DNA of 64,000 bases from an uncultured Verrucomicrobiota bacterium (GCA_902495005.1 CABUVL010000002.1:140683-204682), one strand, 5' to 3'. Counted from the first letter of the stretch, positions 17,951 through 27,441 are shown. Notes: a model not told the origin generated them from the letters alone. Made by a program: numbers and translations.

Positions 17951-18531
17951 TTTAACAAATAAATAGGCAATTTTTTCACAATTTTTATCCTTAAATGCAA
18001 TTCTTTTTTTGAAGAACATTGCATCGATGGGCCTTCTAATGGGAATAATTTTACGGTGGACGTAAGTTTGTTAGCTTATAGTTCTTCAAGGTTGGTGCCG
18101 CCTCCATTCTCTATAAATATGGTTTTTACGCCACGTACTTTTGAATTAAGCAACGATGGCTAAAATGATACTTTTTATTTGCCCTAAGCTTCAAGATACG
18201 GCCTATTGGCTTAGGGCAATGTAAAATAATTGAGCGAGGACTCTACACGAGTTTTGTATTCTCCTATGATTTTTCATTTTCTAGCCACAAGTTCCCATAA
18301 ATACGCCGCTCACTTTCGTCGTCTTTGCTAAAGTCCTACGTACGATTTTTGTTGTTTATCAATGAATTGATGGTTGGATTATTGGCGTGTTTCCATGGTT
18401 GATGTCGAATGTAAAAATGTGTCCAATTGCAATTAAGAGCACAAAGACTCATTTTTTGGCTCCCTGTATCACTCAGCTTGCTTGAGCTAATAGCAAGCTC
18501 ACTTAATGAGTGCACGGGCTCCATGATTTTC
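17951..18531. other. Regulatory/intergenic region upstream of PFOR
   Basis: About 580 bases, downstream of the helicase and upstream of nifJ. I see no gene. It holds two hairpins: a long inverted repeat at 18179-18219 and an AGCTTGC/GCAAGCT hairpin near 18476-18500 just beyond the helicase stop, which lacks a T-run. Confidence 0.45.
18179..18219. repeat. 11-bp inverted repeat upstream of PFOR
   Basis: TTGCCCTAAGC (18179-18189) and GCTTAGGGCAA (18209-18219) are perfect inverted copies 19 bases apart. It lies about 230 bases upstream of the nifJ start. It could be an operator, or the end of the helicase transcript, but no T-run follows on the minus strand. Confidence 0.5.
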
Positions 18532-20721
18532 TTATGGATGTAGGGTTAAGTTGTGTGAAGGCCCCCAAAATTTTTGATCATTGACAAGAATTAGCTCTTG
18601 TTTTGCCCGTGTACAGCTGACGTAAAAGAGCCGTGCAAGCTCACGCTTGCGATTGGATTCAGACGCTTGAGTACCATTGGAATCGGAAGTCCATACAATG
18701 GCCTTTTCGGTTAGATAAGGGTAGTGAGGTGGTTTGGGATAGAGGGGCCGATACAGAAATGGTACGATCACCACGGGCCATTCTAATCCCTTAGCCTTGT
18801 GACAGGAATAGCCTTGAAGGCAGGTCGGGTCGAGCTCTTGAGGGTAATCGAAAGGCGCGTTTAATTTTTCCTTTAATTGTCTGGCCAGTTCAAACCAATT
18901 GCCCTGATGTTGAACGCATTCTTGAGCCATTTGCTTAAAACTTAGTGCAATGTAATCGAGCTGTTGATTGGGGATCGTGGAGGGGATGGTTTTGCGAAAT
19001 ACATCGTCAACGAGCTCGCAGGCCACTTGGTACAGATTACGCGTGATGAGAGTGCGCCGTAATTCGTACAGCTGATTCAACGCATCGGCCACGGGGTCGT
19101 TGGAAGAACTGGGTTGGAGGATTTGTACCTCGTTGCCTTCTTTTACAAAACGTGTAATTTGCCTTTCGGGGATTTGTAAGCACCCACGTAAAAATCCGAC
19201 AATTTCGAAGGCATCTTCCGGGTAGGCAATGATGTGAACGCATGCACAGAGCCAGGCATACCAATCCTGGTCGCGCCAAGTTTGTTTAGAGGAATAAATT
19301 TGCAGCGGAAGTGACTGTTGGGTAAAAACGCGGCTGATCTCTCGTAACCAATCATTCCGTGGGCATAGAATACAAATATCGCTGGGGGTGACCTTGCGTG
19401 TTTGGATGAAGTTTTTTAAGTAATTGCTTAAAAACAGGCATTCTTCTTCCAGAGGATCTTCGCTATTTGGGGCCGGAAGCGTTAATGTGTGACAGCAGCC
19501 GCTACGATCCGTTGCTGCGGACGTCAGTCGGACGTAATCTACCTGCGATGGATCCTTGCGAGAATTCAAAATGCTCGGGAAGGTTTCGTTGAGGTACGAT
19601 ACGATACCCGGTGGACAACGGAAGGTGTTGGTAAATACGAGCTTTTGGCAAAAACCGTCGCGAGTCAATGTCGAATGGGTACTCAAGTATTGTTGAATAT
19701 TTGCGCGTGTGTAAATGGCTTGTTGAGGATCCCCCATCATGGAGAATTGGTTTGCCGGGTTGAGTGAAATCCATTTTAGCAGCAGTTGAAATTGTTCTGC
19801 ATCGGTGTCTTGTGCTTCATCTAAGATGACAGAAATCGTACGTTGTTTGAAGTATTGGATAACTTCTTCTCGTGTGAGTAATTCTTGAAAAAGTCGAATG
19901 AGGTCTTCGTGGATTAAATAACCTTTCCTGACGCGAAAATGGAAATACTGTTGCGCCAGTTGTTGTACGAGATAAAACGCGTGTACGCTGAGCCACTTTT
20001 CTAACGGCTGAAATGCTTGATGAAAAAGTGCCTTAAACTCTTCGCCGCCCTTGTTGCAAGAGGGGATGGGCAAAAAATTTTCACTGTTGTCGGCCTCTTG
20101 AGCCCATTGACGTGCAATCGATTGATACTCGAGTACGCTTTTTGTGTTACGCGCATCTGCTTTATAATCGAGAATTTCGTCAACGGCGATGTGCGGGTAC
20201 GCGAGAGAGGGAGCATTTTTGGGTACTGTGGTAAGATCACGTAATTCAGCCGCCAAGTTAACGATTTGCTCCAACTCAACGTGCCTCAAAATGTGAAGTG
20301 TGTTTTCATCCATCGGTGGATTCAACTCGCTTAAAAAATCTGCGCGTATGGCCTCATCTTGATCGTGAATGGCCCAACGTTGAGGCAGCAGTGTGTAAGT
20401 TTGAAATTGTTGGATGTAATGATAACACAAGCTGTGAATGGTTCCAAAGAAACTTTGGTTAAGAAGTTGACGGGTGGAGGCAGAGGCGTCTTGAACACGT
20501 GCTAAGGTTCGATTCGACAGAGCCTCAGCCGCTTTTTTCGTGTAGGTAATGACGTGCAAGGCGGGCAAGCTGTGCGGTTTCTTTCGCACAATTTGCTGAA
20601 TGCGTTCAACGATCGCGTAAGTTTTCCCAACGCCGGCCGGCGCGATGACAGAATAATTTTCATCGATGTTGTAACAAAACGCATTGCGTGCATCTTGATC
20701 AGAATGAGAGGCTATCGTCAT
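18532..20721 (-). CDS. UvrD/Rep/AddA-like superfamily 1 DNA helicase
   Basis: 729 residues. SF1 motifs are complete: Walker A APAGVGKT (about 28-35), motif Ia TYTKKAAEAL, Walker B ILDEAQDTD, motif III GDPQQAIY, motif IV FTNTFRCP, motif V HKAKGLEWPVVIVP and motif VI RLFYVSCTRAKQEL. The sequence is closer to AddA/RecB-type helicases than to PcrA. It ends right after motif VI, with no C-terminal nuclease domain. A role in double-strand-break repair or replication restart is likely. No AddB-like partner is in the window. Confidence 0.87.
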   Translation of the reverse strand: MTIASHSDQDARNAFCYNIDENYSVIAPAGVGKTYAIVERIQQIVRKKPHSLPALHVITYTKKAAEALSNRTLARVQDASASTRQLLNQSFFGTIHSLCYHYIQQFQTYTLLPQRWAIHDQDEAIRADFLSELNPPMDENTLHILRHVELEQIVNLAAELRDLTTVPKNAPSLAYPHIAVDEILDYKADARNTKSVLEYQSIARQWAQEADNSENFLPIPSCNKGGEEFKALFHQAFQPLEKWLSVHAFYLVQQLAQQYFHFRVRKGYLIHEDLIRLFQELLTREEVIQYFKQRTISVILDEAQDTDAEQFQLLLKWISLNPANQFSMMGDPQQAIYTRANIQQYLSTHSTLTRDGFCQKLVFTNTFRCPPGIVSYLNETFPSILNSRKDPSQVDYVRLTSAATDRSGCCHTLTLPAPNSEDPLEEECLFLSNYLKNFIQTRKVTPSDICILCPRNDWLREISRVFTQQSLPLQIYSSKQTWRDQDWYAWLCACVHIIAYPEDAFEIVGFLRGCLQIPERQITRFVKEGNEVQILQPSSSNDPVADALNQLYELRRTLITRNLYQVACELVDDVFRKTIPSTIPNQQLDYIALSFKQMAQECVQHQGNWFELARQLKEKLNAPFDYPQELDPTCLQGYSCHKAKGLEWPVVIVPFLYRPLYPKPPHYPYLTEKAIVWTSDSNGTQASESNRKRELARLFYVSCTRAKQELILVNDQKFWGPSHNLTLHP

Positions 20722-21069
20722 CGTCGTGTGAAAAAATAATTACTTGTGGGCCCGATGATGTCGTGTTTAAACGGGCCATACGCTTAGTTAAGAGGGTAGA
20801 CAAACTCGCGTTGCGTCCTAGCTTAAGGGATTTCGAACGACTTGTCTCTCTATTTAAACGCATGGTACGTGCTATTAAATTCATTGCATTATTTTGAATA
20901 AAAGGGCTGGCTTTGTCTTTACAAGCCTTCACAGCTCTTATCGTCAAGAATAGCGATTGTTTTCACAAGAATGCAATTAAATAAAGCACATGAACGCATA
21001 GCAAATGCCTTTTTAAGAATTGGAGCTTGATTGAAACTTGATTGTATCCAACAACTTGATAAGTTTTAT
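20722..21069. other. Intergenic region upstream of the helicase
   Basis: No gene recognised; frames here are short and antisense to one another. Composition becomes AT-rich towards the right. Confidence 0.45.
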
Positions 21070-21360
21070 AAATTACTCAACTTTTAAGACCGCCCAATTT
21101 TAATAAGTACCTGCCTTTTAAAAATACAAATACACACGCTTTCAGCATCCAAGTCTTTTACAATGCCAACTTCTTAAATAATGCCGCCTCTTTTAAAAAC
21201 GTTAATTCCCCTAAAACGCTATTTAAAAAGGTAAAGTTTCCCTAAAGACGTCGTCCATTAAAACTGCCCTTCCCCCCATAGACGCTGTCTCCCTAAATAA
21301 CGCAACCTTTTAAAATACCAAGTTTCCTGCAAACGCCAGCCGCCTAAAAACGGCCAAACC
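21070..21360. repeat. Degenerate tandem array with consensus near CCTAAANACGCC
   Basis: A loose motif recurs about every 16-22 bases, for example CTTAAATAATGCC (21173-21185), CCCTAAAACGC (21209-21219), CCCTAAAGACG (21240-21250), CCCTAAATAACGC (21291-21303), TTTTAAAATACC (21308-21319) and CCTAAAAACGG (21343-21353). I count roughly a dozen imperfect copies. No protein-coding frame explains the periodicity. It could be a decayed repeat or a protein-binding array. Confidence 0.4.
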
Positions 21361-21454
21361 ATTGATGGGCCATTGTCATCAGGTAAATCCAGCTTGATAA
21401 AGTAAGTTGAGCTCAGAATGATATCACCCTTACTGAAGGCCCCCAGCTTTTCAA

Positions 21455-21529
21455 TGGCGCCCCCACCCAGACTCGAACTGGGATTAACGGTTTAGGAAAC
21501 CGCGGTTCTATCCTTTGAACTATGAGGAC
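21455..21529 (-). tRNA. tRNA-Arg (anticodon CCT)
   Basis: On the minus strand: acceptor GTCCTCA/TGGGGGC with two G-U pairs, D arm GTTC...GAAC, anticodon stem GCGGT/ACCGT with loop TTCCTAA, T arm CCCAG/CTGGG with GTTCGAGT, and encoded CCA (21457-21455). It borders the AT-rich island to its right. Confidence 0.93.
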
Positions 21530-21842
21530 TCTGAACGCTACTTTGTAAGTATTTGATAGGAACACAATAGAAAAGTGTGGGTAAAAGGCAATGTATTTTT
21601 ATAAAAACCAACTAATGTTCATGGATAATTTAAAAAAGGAAGCATGTTGAGGTGAGATTTTATTTAAGTCCCATGATAATGTAAAATTTAATTACAGGGG
21701 AATAACTACTAACTTCTCGATAATGAAATATTAGATAATTTTTTTAAATTTAACTATGCAATCATCAATCTCAAGGAGATCAATATCTTTTCATCTTTTT
21801 CACCCTTATAAATGATGAGTAAAAGAAACCTTATTTTTTATG
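21530..21842. other. AT-rich spacer between tRNA-Arg and the exported protein
   Basis: About 310 bases of strongly AT-rich sequence with stops in all frames. No gene, repeat or attachment-site duplicate of the tRNA end was found by eye. Confidence 0.45.
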
Positions 21843-22775
21843 TCACATGGTTCTTTTCATAAAAATCCAATTTCCGTCTGCTGCTGGCTTTTGGGATATT
21901 GAAAGCATTTGGGGTGGTAAAAGTTGTAACGTACGTCCTAGCTCGGTGTTTTGATCCTGTTGTTGATTATAAGCCTTAACAGTAATATCAATTTGAATAC
22001 CGGGGCATTGGTTTTTCACGTAGTTTTGAAAATTTTCTAAACTATAATATTGAGACATTGCTTCTATATATTGTTGAGCTGCTTCTTTTTGGCCCTTTGC
22101 GGTTATATTTTCTTCAATATCAATATCTTCATCGTCGATTTCATTAATGGCGTTTATGATATTGTTTTTATCTTGTTCAGTCTTTGAAATATCCCAGGTA
22201 AGCCGAATGTATTTTGTTTTATTTTTATTATAATTCCATGCTATTCCTACTGAATGCATTAAGGTTTTAAATTTTTCTCCTAGGTATTCATGGCCTTGCC
22301 TGAGTGCCTCCAATGAATTACGTAAGAAGCTATTATCTACAAGGGCATAATTATTGTGGTAAATTGGCCCCAGATAAAATTCCCCATTGGGTTTTAAGGT
22401 TTTTAATAAAGAAGTTATCAAGTAATCAGATCTATAGCTATCTGCAGCCCAGCTTATGTATTCAAACGTTTGATGATCATTAATAATTATATCAAAATTT
22501 TCCACATGGTTGGCTACAAAATCATCTAGAGCTGTTTTATTGCAAAAATTAAATTGACAGTGTTCAATTCCATTTGCTTCTGTAAGACTAGGCATTTCAT
22601 CTATTGTGTTAATTTTATAGCCTTGGATGCCTTCTGTAACATTTTTCCATCTTGATTGACCTGGAGCAGCCCCAATAATTAATATGTTTTGATCTTGCGC
22701 AGATACTTTAGAAATGCAGCTTAAGCATAATACAATTAAGTAACCAATAAATAATTTCAATCTCATAGGCTCCAT
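21843..22775 (-). CDS. Exported protein with a class I methyltransferase-like Rossmann domain
   Basis: 310 residues. A clear signal peptide (MRLKLFIGYLIVLCLSCISKVSA) leads into a Rossmann-type domain: motif I ILIIGAAPGQ (31-40), an acidic residue after strand 2 (NTIDEM), motif IV NFDIIINDHQ (93-102) and a post-motif LKTLKPNGEFYLG. These match S-adenosylmethionine-dependent methyltransferases, although export of such an enzyme is unusual because SAM is cytoplasmic. The C-terminal half (rich in N, Q, D and I) has no recognisable domain. Codons are far more AT-rich than in neighbours, suggesting acquisition. A host-directed effector is one possibility; a binding protein with a methyltransferase fold is another. 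Confidence 0.6.
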   Translation of the reverse strand: MEPMRLKLFIGYLIVLCLSCISKVSAQDQNILIIGAAPGQSRWKNVTEGIQGYKINTIDEMPSLTEANGIEHCQFNFCNKTALDDFVANHVENFDIIINDHQTFEYISWAADSYRSDYLITSLLKTLKPNGEFYLGPIYHNNYALVDNSFLRNSLEALRQGHEYLGEKFKTLMHSVGIAWNYNKNKTKYIRLTWDISKTEQDKNNIINAINEIDDEDIDIEENITAKGQKEAAQQYIEAMSQYYSLENFQNYVKNQCPGIQIDITVKAYNQQQDQNTELGRTLQLLPPQMLSISQKPAADGNWIFMKRTM

Positions 22776-23267
22776 GTTAACATATAAATAAATCTATGTA
22801 AATAAAAAATTAAGTATAAAAATTTTTATTTATAGCAGTGATCAAAATAATGGTAGAGCTAAAGCACTTAATTTTAAAAATAATAGATTTTAGCGTGTTA
22901 TATTAATAAATAACTCGATCTAACCTATAGTTTTTAAATTTAAGCAGTAGGGCAGTGCCCTTTTTGGGATTTTCTTGTGTGGTAATGGTGTTTTAAGCTT
23001 GCTGTTCTGAAAAAATATTTGGCATTTCCAATCTTCATTTGGTTTAATTACCTTTGTAAAAATCACTTTAGGGGTTTGTAATGTGATTTTAAGCCTCAAT
23101 TGGGGGCAAAATTTTAGAACAAAATTTATAAATTGATTTTAAAAAAACAATTTTGCTCTTAATTCATGTGTTAATTCTTATTTAAATAACATTACTTGGC
23201 GGTTTCTATCTTATTTAATTTCTTTATTGTAAGGTTCATGGGGATGTGCTTATAATTTTGTGTTCAT
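22776..23267. other. AT-rich intergenic region
   Basis: About 490 bases, very AT-rich, separating two divergent genes. The right end carries the cupin promoter. No gene is seen. Confidence 0.45.
23227..23256 (+). promoter_or_regulatory. Promoter of the cupin gene
   Basis: TTGTAA (23227-23232), an 18-base spacer and a perfect TATAAT (23251-23256). The ATG is only 11 bases beyond the -10, leaving a leader of about five bases and no Shine-Dalgarno. Confidence 0.5.
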
Positions 23268-23603
23268 ATGAAATTTTCAAAAGATAATGTGCTGGTCAAA
23301 GCTCAAAATGGCGTGGAGTTGGTGGAATATTGCAGTCAGGCCAAAGACCTTCCGATTGATTGCGCAATTGCAAAATTCAGGGACGGCTGTTACCCAAGGA
23401 AAATGAATAAAAATTTCCACGAAATGTTTTTTGTTTTGGAGGGAACTTGTGAGATTATATTTGATGATCACGTTGAAATTTTGAAGGCCGGCGACGCTTT
23501 TATCATGCCGGTCGATACGGCACACACGATTAAAGCGAAGCATGCGGATATTTTAATCAGTTGCACGCCACAATTCGATATTAATAATGTTGTATTTTTG
23601 TAA
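23268..23603 (+). CDS. Small cupin-domain protein
   Basis: 111 residues forming one cupin barrel. Motif 1 is FHEMFFVLEGTCEI and motif 2 is GDAFIMPVDTAHTI, giving two histidines and a glutamate as likely metal ligands. Stand-alone cupins of this size are mostly isomerases, dioxygenases or sensors, and the substrate is not readable. It is a single-gene unit between the AT-rich island and the CPBP protease gene. Confidence 0.82.
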   Translation: MKFSKDNVLVKAQNGVELVEYCSQAKDLPIDCAIAKFRDGCYPRKMNKNFHEMFFVLEGTCEIIFDDHVEILKAGDAFIMPVDTAHTIKAKHADILISCTPQFDINNVVFL

Positions 23604-23931
23604 GTTAACGAGTGGGAAGGATTAAAAAGGCGTATCCTATTGGCCTATGTTCGAGTGATGGGGCTTGATGCCATATAAGTCGATAACTGCGTAGATTATC
23701 ATGGATAGGTCGTTGTGTTGAAGTTTTTAATTTGTTGGAGATAAAAAACTTAAATACTATTGAGTCGACTTAATCGCCTTTTATAAACGGGTTGCATGGC
23801 ATTGTGAAAGATTGTCGCAAGTGGAGTCAAAGTTAAGCGCGCTTCGCAATAATTTAGATGCATCGGATCAGGTGAGAAAAATGTACTTAATTTCCTCGCA
23901 CGTTAAAAAATATATTCTAATTTTCTAAACA
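23604..23931. other. Intergenic region between cupin and CPBP protease
   Basis: About 330 bases with no recognisable gene. A TATATT at 23911-23916 may be the -10 of the following gene. Confidence 0.4.
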
Positions 23932-24834
23932 ATGCCTTTATTTTTTACACTTTTGTCACAAGCCTCGCACGAAGAGGTTACTTCAGGTGCGCATACTTGG
24001 TGGGCATTATTTTTATTCGTTTGGTGGGCGTGTGTTTTTTTGTACGGAAGCTGCAGAATTGTTGGAAAGCTAAGGCTCAAATTGGCCTTCAAACCTAATG
24101 CACAAAGTTATTTGTTGCCCATTGAGCCTCTTGCGCCTGCGTTTGGAGGGAAATGCCTGCCCATGCTTTTCTTTTTGTGGGCATGTTTTTACATCCCCAT
24201 GCTTGTGCAAAAGACGTGCCTGCATTTTGGGTCGGCTTATTTGCCCACAGCTCGTGCAGAACGTGTGTTTTGTTTGACGTTTTTGGGGCAAATTGTGTGG
24301 CTGCTGTTGTACAGATGCGTTGGGAATTATAAATATAATAGGACGTCTTATGCGTGGTTACAGGCAATCCGGCTTGGGTTTCAAAGTTATTGTGAACTAA
24401 TTCCATGCCTGTTGTTGTTGGTCTTATTTAAGGAGTTGTGCGTCTACGGGTTAAGACAGCTGAATTTTAATTTCGAGCCTACCATGCAACCCATAGTGAG
24501 CTTATTATTGGAGGGGCAATTGTCCTCATGGCCACTGTTTATCGCCTTTGTAAGTGTTACTGTGTTGGCTCCCATTTGTGAGGAAATGTTGTTTAGAGGG
24601 CTGATTTTTAATTTCCTGGCGAGTAAAGTAAGTCGCATGTTTGCCTTGTTGGGCAGCTCCTTATTGTTTGCCGCCATGCACTTCCACTTGGATTCTTTCA
24701 TCTATTTATTTTTCTTGGGCGTGTGGTTATGTGTAACGTACTACAAATCTGGCAATATTTGGGTCAATATCGTTGTGCACGCCTTGTTTAATGGGAGCAA
24801 TTTTTTGTGCCTTTTAATTTTGTCGGATCGATAA
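23932..24834 (+). CDS. CPBP-family intramembrane metalloprotease
   Basis: 300 residues, about eight membrane spans. The Abi/CPBP motifs are ordered as usual in the C-terminal half: CEEMLFRG (EExxxR), then the histidine in FAAMHFHLD, then VVHALFNGSN. Related proteins include CAAX prenyl proteases and bacterial enzymes linked to bacteriocin immunity or sigma-factor control. Substrate is unknown. tsaE follows three bases after its stop. Confidence 0.85.
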   Translation: MPLFFTLLSQASHEEVTSGAHTWWALFLFVWWACVFLYGSCRIVGKLRLKLAFKPNAQSYLLPIEPLAPAFGGKCLPMLFFLWACFYIPMLVQKTCLHFGSAYLPTARAERVFCLTFLGQIVWLLLYRCVGNYKYNRTSYAWLQAIRLGFQSYCELIPCLLLLVLFKELCVYGLRQLNFNFEPTMQPIVSLLLEGQLSSWPLFIAFVSVTVLAPICEEMLFRGLIFNFLASKVSRMFALLGSSLLFAAMHFHLDSFIYLFFLGVWLCVTYYKSGNIWVNIVVHALFNGSNFLCLLILSDR

Positions 24835-24837
24835 GCA

Positions 24838-25272
24838 ATGTTTTTGGAAGATTTAAAATCGGGAATTCGGACACGGAATGTGGAAGAAATGGACGCGATC
24901 GCAAAAAATTTTGCGGCGTGTTGTCCGTTGTCATGCTTTTTGGCACTGCACGGGGACTTGGGAAGCGGAAAAACGGCCTTTGTGAAGGGGCTTGGACGTG
25001 CCTGGAACATCGATGACGTGAAGAGTCCTTCGTTTAATATCGTTGATTTCCACCTCGGTCAAAGACGTTTGGCGCACGTGGATGCGTATCGTTTGGATAA
25101 AGCAAACTTAGATTATTTTGGCTTAGAGGACTTCTTAATACCGCCTTTCTGCTTGGCCGTTGAGTGGCCTGAGAAATTAGAGGGTTTGATCGATTTTGAT
25201 TTTCAACTGTATTTTTCAATTGTAGGCGCTTGCCATCAAATTCAGTGGAAGCCCAATGTCGGCCGAAATTGA
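24838..25272 (+). CDS. tsaE: tRNA threonylcarbamoyladenosine biosynthesis ATPase TsaE
   Basis: 144 residues. TsaE is the ATPase of the TsaB-TsaD-TsaE complex that makes t6A37 in ANN-reading tRNAs. Visible motifs: Walker A HGDLGSGKTAF, the switch SPSFNIVDFH, DAYRLD and VEWPEKL. Length is normal. It is probably cotranscribed with the protease gene upstream, and a tiny ORF overlaps its 3' end. Confidence 0.92.
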   Translation: MFLEDLKSGIRTRNVEEMDAIAKNFAACCPLSCFLALHGDLGSGKTAFVKGLGRAWNIDDVKSPSFNIVDFHLGQRRLAHVDAYRLDKANLDYFGLEDFLIPPFCLAVEWPEKLEGLIDFDFQLYFSIVGACHQIQWKPNVGRN

Positions 25273-25363
25273 GCTGTGCCGAGATTTAGATCGGTCACTT
25301 GTACAATCCCGCACTTACTCATTGAGAAAGCTCGTGCGCGCTTTTGGACTTAGGCGGCCGTGA
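25256..25363 (+). CDS. Possible 35-residue basic protein overlapping tsaE
   Basis: ATG 25256 lies within the last codons of tsaE, in a different frame, and the frame reads MSAEIELCRDLDRSLV followed by a basic tail ending AFGLRRP. The charge pattern (acidic helix then basic helix) looks more protein-like than random. No family is recognised, and it may be a chance frame. Confidence 0.3.
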   Translation: MSAEIELCRDLDRSLVQSRTYSLRKLVRAFGLRRP

Positions 25364-25721
25364 TTTTGTGTGATGGAAGTCTCAATCGGATGGTGGTTGG
25401 TGACATCCATTTTGTTGATTATCAGATTTAAAGATGTGATTCGCGGTTGTATGCCATTGCCTTAGTGACCCGGTCTATTCGGACAATGATCCTTAGGGTC
25501 GCTTGTAAAATGAATCCGTTATGTTTCCGTGGCTTGGGGACTGTTTTACCGTGTTATAAGCTTCTTATGAGCGATATGGAAGAACTTTCCCCTATGTTCG
25601 AAGTCTCTTTACCTTCATTTTTACCCTGAAATTGTTGGGCAGGTCGCCGGACAATGGGAGAAAGTTATTGCTTGAATAGAAAAAGGTTGCACTTTGTTTT
25701 AATTTTTGAGAAATTGCTAGC
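25364..25721. other. Intergenic region upstream of the Gld-type operon
   Basis: About 360 bases without a recognised gene. TTGCAC (25687-25692) lies 35 bases before the next ATG, the same distance as the -35 elements of the FKBP promoters, but the matching -10 (GAAATT) is poor. Confidence 0.4.
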
Positions 25722-26687
25722 ATGGAAGCGGCGGTTGTTGTCAAGGACTTAACAAAGCGATATGGCCGGAAATGGGCCATACAGGCGTTAAACTTTGAAA
25801 TACAACCGGGCTGCATCGTCGGTTTTTTGGGGCCTAATGGCGCCGGCAAGAGTACGACCTTACGAATATTGTGCGGCTTAATGCCGGCAGATGAAGGTTG
25901 TGTGTACATCAACGGTTGTTCCATGACAACACAGCTGGAGCAGGCTAAAAGAATTATTGGGTACATGCCGGAGAGTAACCCTTTGCCGGAGGATATGCGT
26001 GTTCGTGAATACTTGCGATTTCGGGCCTTCCTTAAACGAGTCCCGCGAAGAGAAGTTCGTGAAGCGGTTAACAGTGTGATGGAGCGGTGTGACTTGCACC
26101 GTACGGCCGCTGATAAGATGATTGGCCAGCTTTCCAAGGGTTTTAAGCAACGGGTTGGAATTGCCGAAGCCCTCTTGGGCCATCCCAAGTTGGTGATTTT
26201 GGATGAGCCGACGATTGGTTTGGACCCGCATCAGATTTTAAGCATTCGTGAGGTTCTCAGGCGATTAAAAGGCGAGACAACGGTCATATTTTCGAGCCAT
26301 ATTTTACCCGAAGTGGAGGAGGCGTGTACGCATTTGGTTATTCTCAACCAAGGGAAAATTGTGGCAAATGGGTCGCCGCAATTGTTGAGAGAATGCCATT
26401 TTAAGACCCTCTTGTATGCGCTGACCATCGAAGATGCACGGCATGATTTTGAAGAACGTTTATCATATTCGGCGTGGCATTTAAAAGTTAAATCATCGTC
26501 CGCCAAGCGAGGCGATGTAATGACCTATGAAGTGGAGACAGAAACGAATGAAAAGCTGGATGAGTCAGCTTTCACACGTTGGATTTTTGAAAATCGTTGG
26601 CCGCTGCTTCAATTTGTAAAAAAAGAGGCCGATTTGGAAGATTTGTTCCTAAAATTGACTTCTGTGGCGTGGAAAAAAGAAATGTAA
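25722..26687 (+). CDS. ABC transporter ATP-binding protein, GldA-like
   Basis: 321 residues. Walker A GPNGAGKST (about 38-46), signature LSKGFKQRV, Walker B LVILDEPTIGLDP and switch histidine SSH are intact. The C-terminal extension of about 90 residues is typical of GldA/NatA/CcmA-like subunits. It heads a five-gene block and would energise the membrane protein at 26698 together with the GldG-like protein at 27438. In Bacteroidota the related complex supports gliding; in Verrucomicrobiota the role is unknown. Confidence 0.9.
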   Translation: MEAAVVVKDLTKRYGRKWAIQALNFEIQPGCIVGFLGPNGAGKSTTLRILCGLMPADEGCVYINGCSMTTQLEQAKRIIGYMPESNPLPEDMRVREYLRFRAFLKRVPRREVREAVNSVMERCDLHRTAADKMIGQLSKGFKQRVGIAEALLGHPKLVILDEPTIGLDPHQILSIREVLRRLKGETTVIFSSHILPEVEEACTHLVILNQGKIVANGSPQLLRECHFKTLLYALTIEDARHDFEERLSYSAWHLKVKSSSAKRGDVMTYEVETETNEKLDESAFTRWIFENRWPLLQFVKKEADLEDLFLKLTSVAWKKEM

Positions 26688-26697
26688 TAATTTTGCG

Positions 26698-27441
26698 ATG
26701 AGTACATTTATAACATTGTTGATCAACGAAATAAAGCGAATTTATTTGCATGCGAGTACTTATTTTGTAATTGCATTTTTTCTGCTACTGATGGGATTTT
26801 GTTACCTCTACATCCTCTTTTTATACAGCCGAAGTACCATGGAAATATGCACTTTGCAGAGCTTCTTTAACTTATTTTGGATCCCCACCTTGTGCATTAT
26901 CCCGTTGTTGTGCATGAGAACATTTTCGGAAGAACGACGTCTGGGCTTGTTGGAAAGTTTACTGTCCACGGCGATCGGCACACATCGTTTGGTCTTCAGT
27001 AAGTTTTTGGCAACGTACGGTTTGTACCTTACCTTATGGGGGTTAAGCTTCTTTTTCCCAGTCTTTTCTCAATATTGGTTGCGTCAGGATCTTGTTGCCC
27101 CCTTATTTACACGTCAGGTTTTTCTGGGCGGTTGCATTTTTTTAATGACGAGCAGCTTTTTATTTATCAGCTTGGGCTTATTCGCCAGCAGCTTGACACG
27201 GAGCCAGTCGGTTGCGGGCCTACTGTGTTTTAGTTTCTTGTTTATATGCTTTGTCGGCTTTCGTTTTCTGGGGGAAGTCGTCGATCCTCAAATGTGGAAT
27301 GTGTATTTTGAATTTCCGCAGGTTTTGGATAACCTTTGTGCCGGGATATTCGATGTACGTCCCTGCCTGTTTTATTTATTGTCGGGGACTTTAGTTTTGG
27401 AACTCACTGCCCTGGTCGTTGAAGCCAAATCTTTACGATGA
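26698..27441 (+). CDS. ABC transporter permease, GldF-like
   Basis: 247 residues with six predicted membrane spans. The cytoplasmic loop FSEERRLGLLESLLSTAI is the hallmark of ABC-2 type GldF/NosY permeases. It lies 10 bases after the ATPase gene and overlaps the next gene by four bases (ATGA), so the three are one transport unit. Confidence 0.88.
   Translation: MSTFITLLINEIKRIYLHASTYFVIAFFLLLMGFCYLYILFLYSRSTMEICTLQSFFNLFWIPTLCIIPLLCMRTFSEERRLGLLESLLSTAIGTHRLVFSKFLATYGLYLTLWGLSFFFPVFSQYWLRQDLVAPLFTRQVFLGGCIFLMTSSFLFISLGLFASSLTRSQSVAGLLCFSFLFICFVGFRFLGEVVDPQMWNVYFEFPQVLDNLCAGIFDVRPCLFYLLSGTLVLELTALVVEAKSLR

Noticed and set aside
21455..22775. Integrated element at tRNA-Arg
   Set aside because: No integrase near the tRNA and no duplicated tRNA 3' end was found in the AT-rich island; the XerC/D gene at 13421 looks like a housekeeping enzyme.
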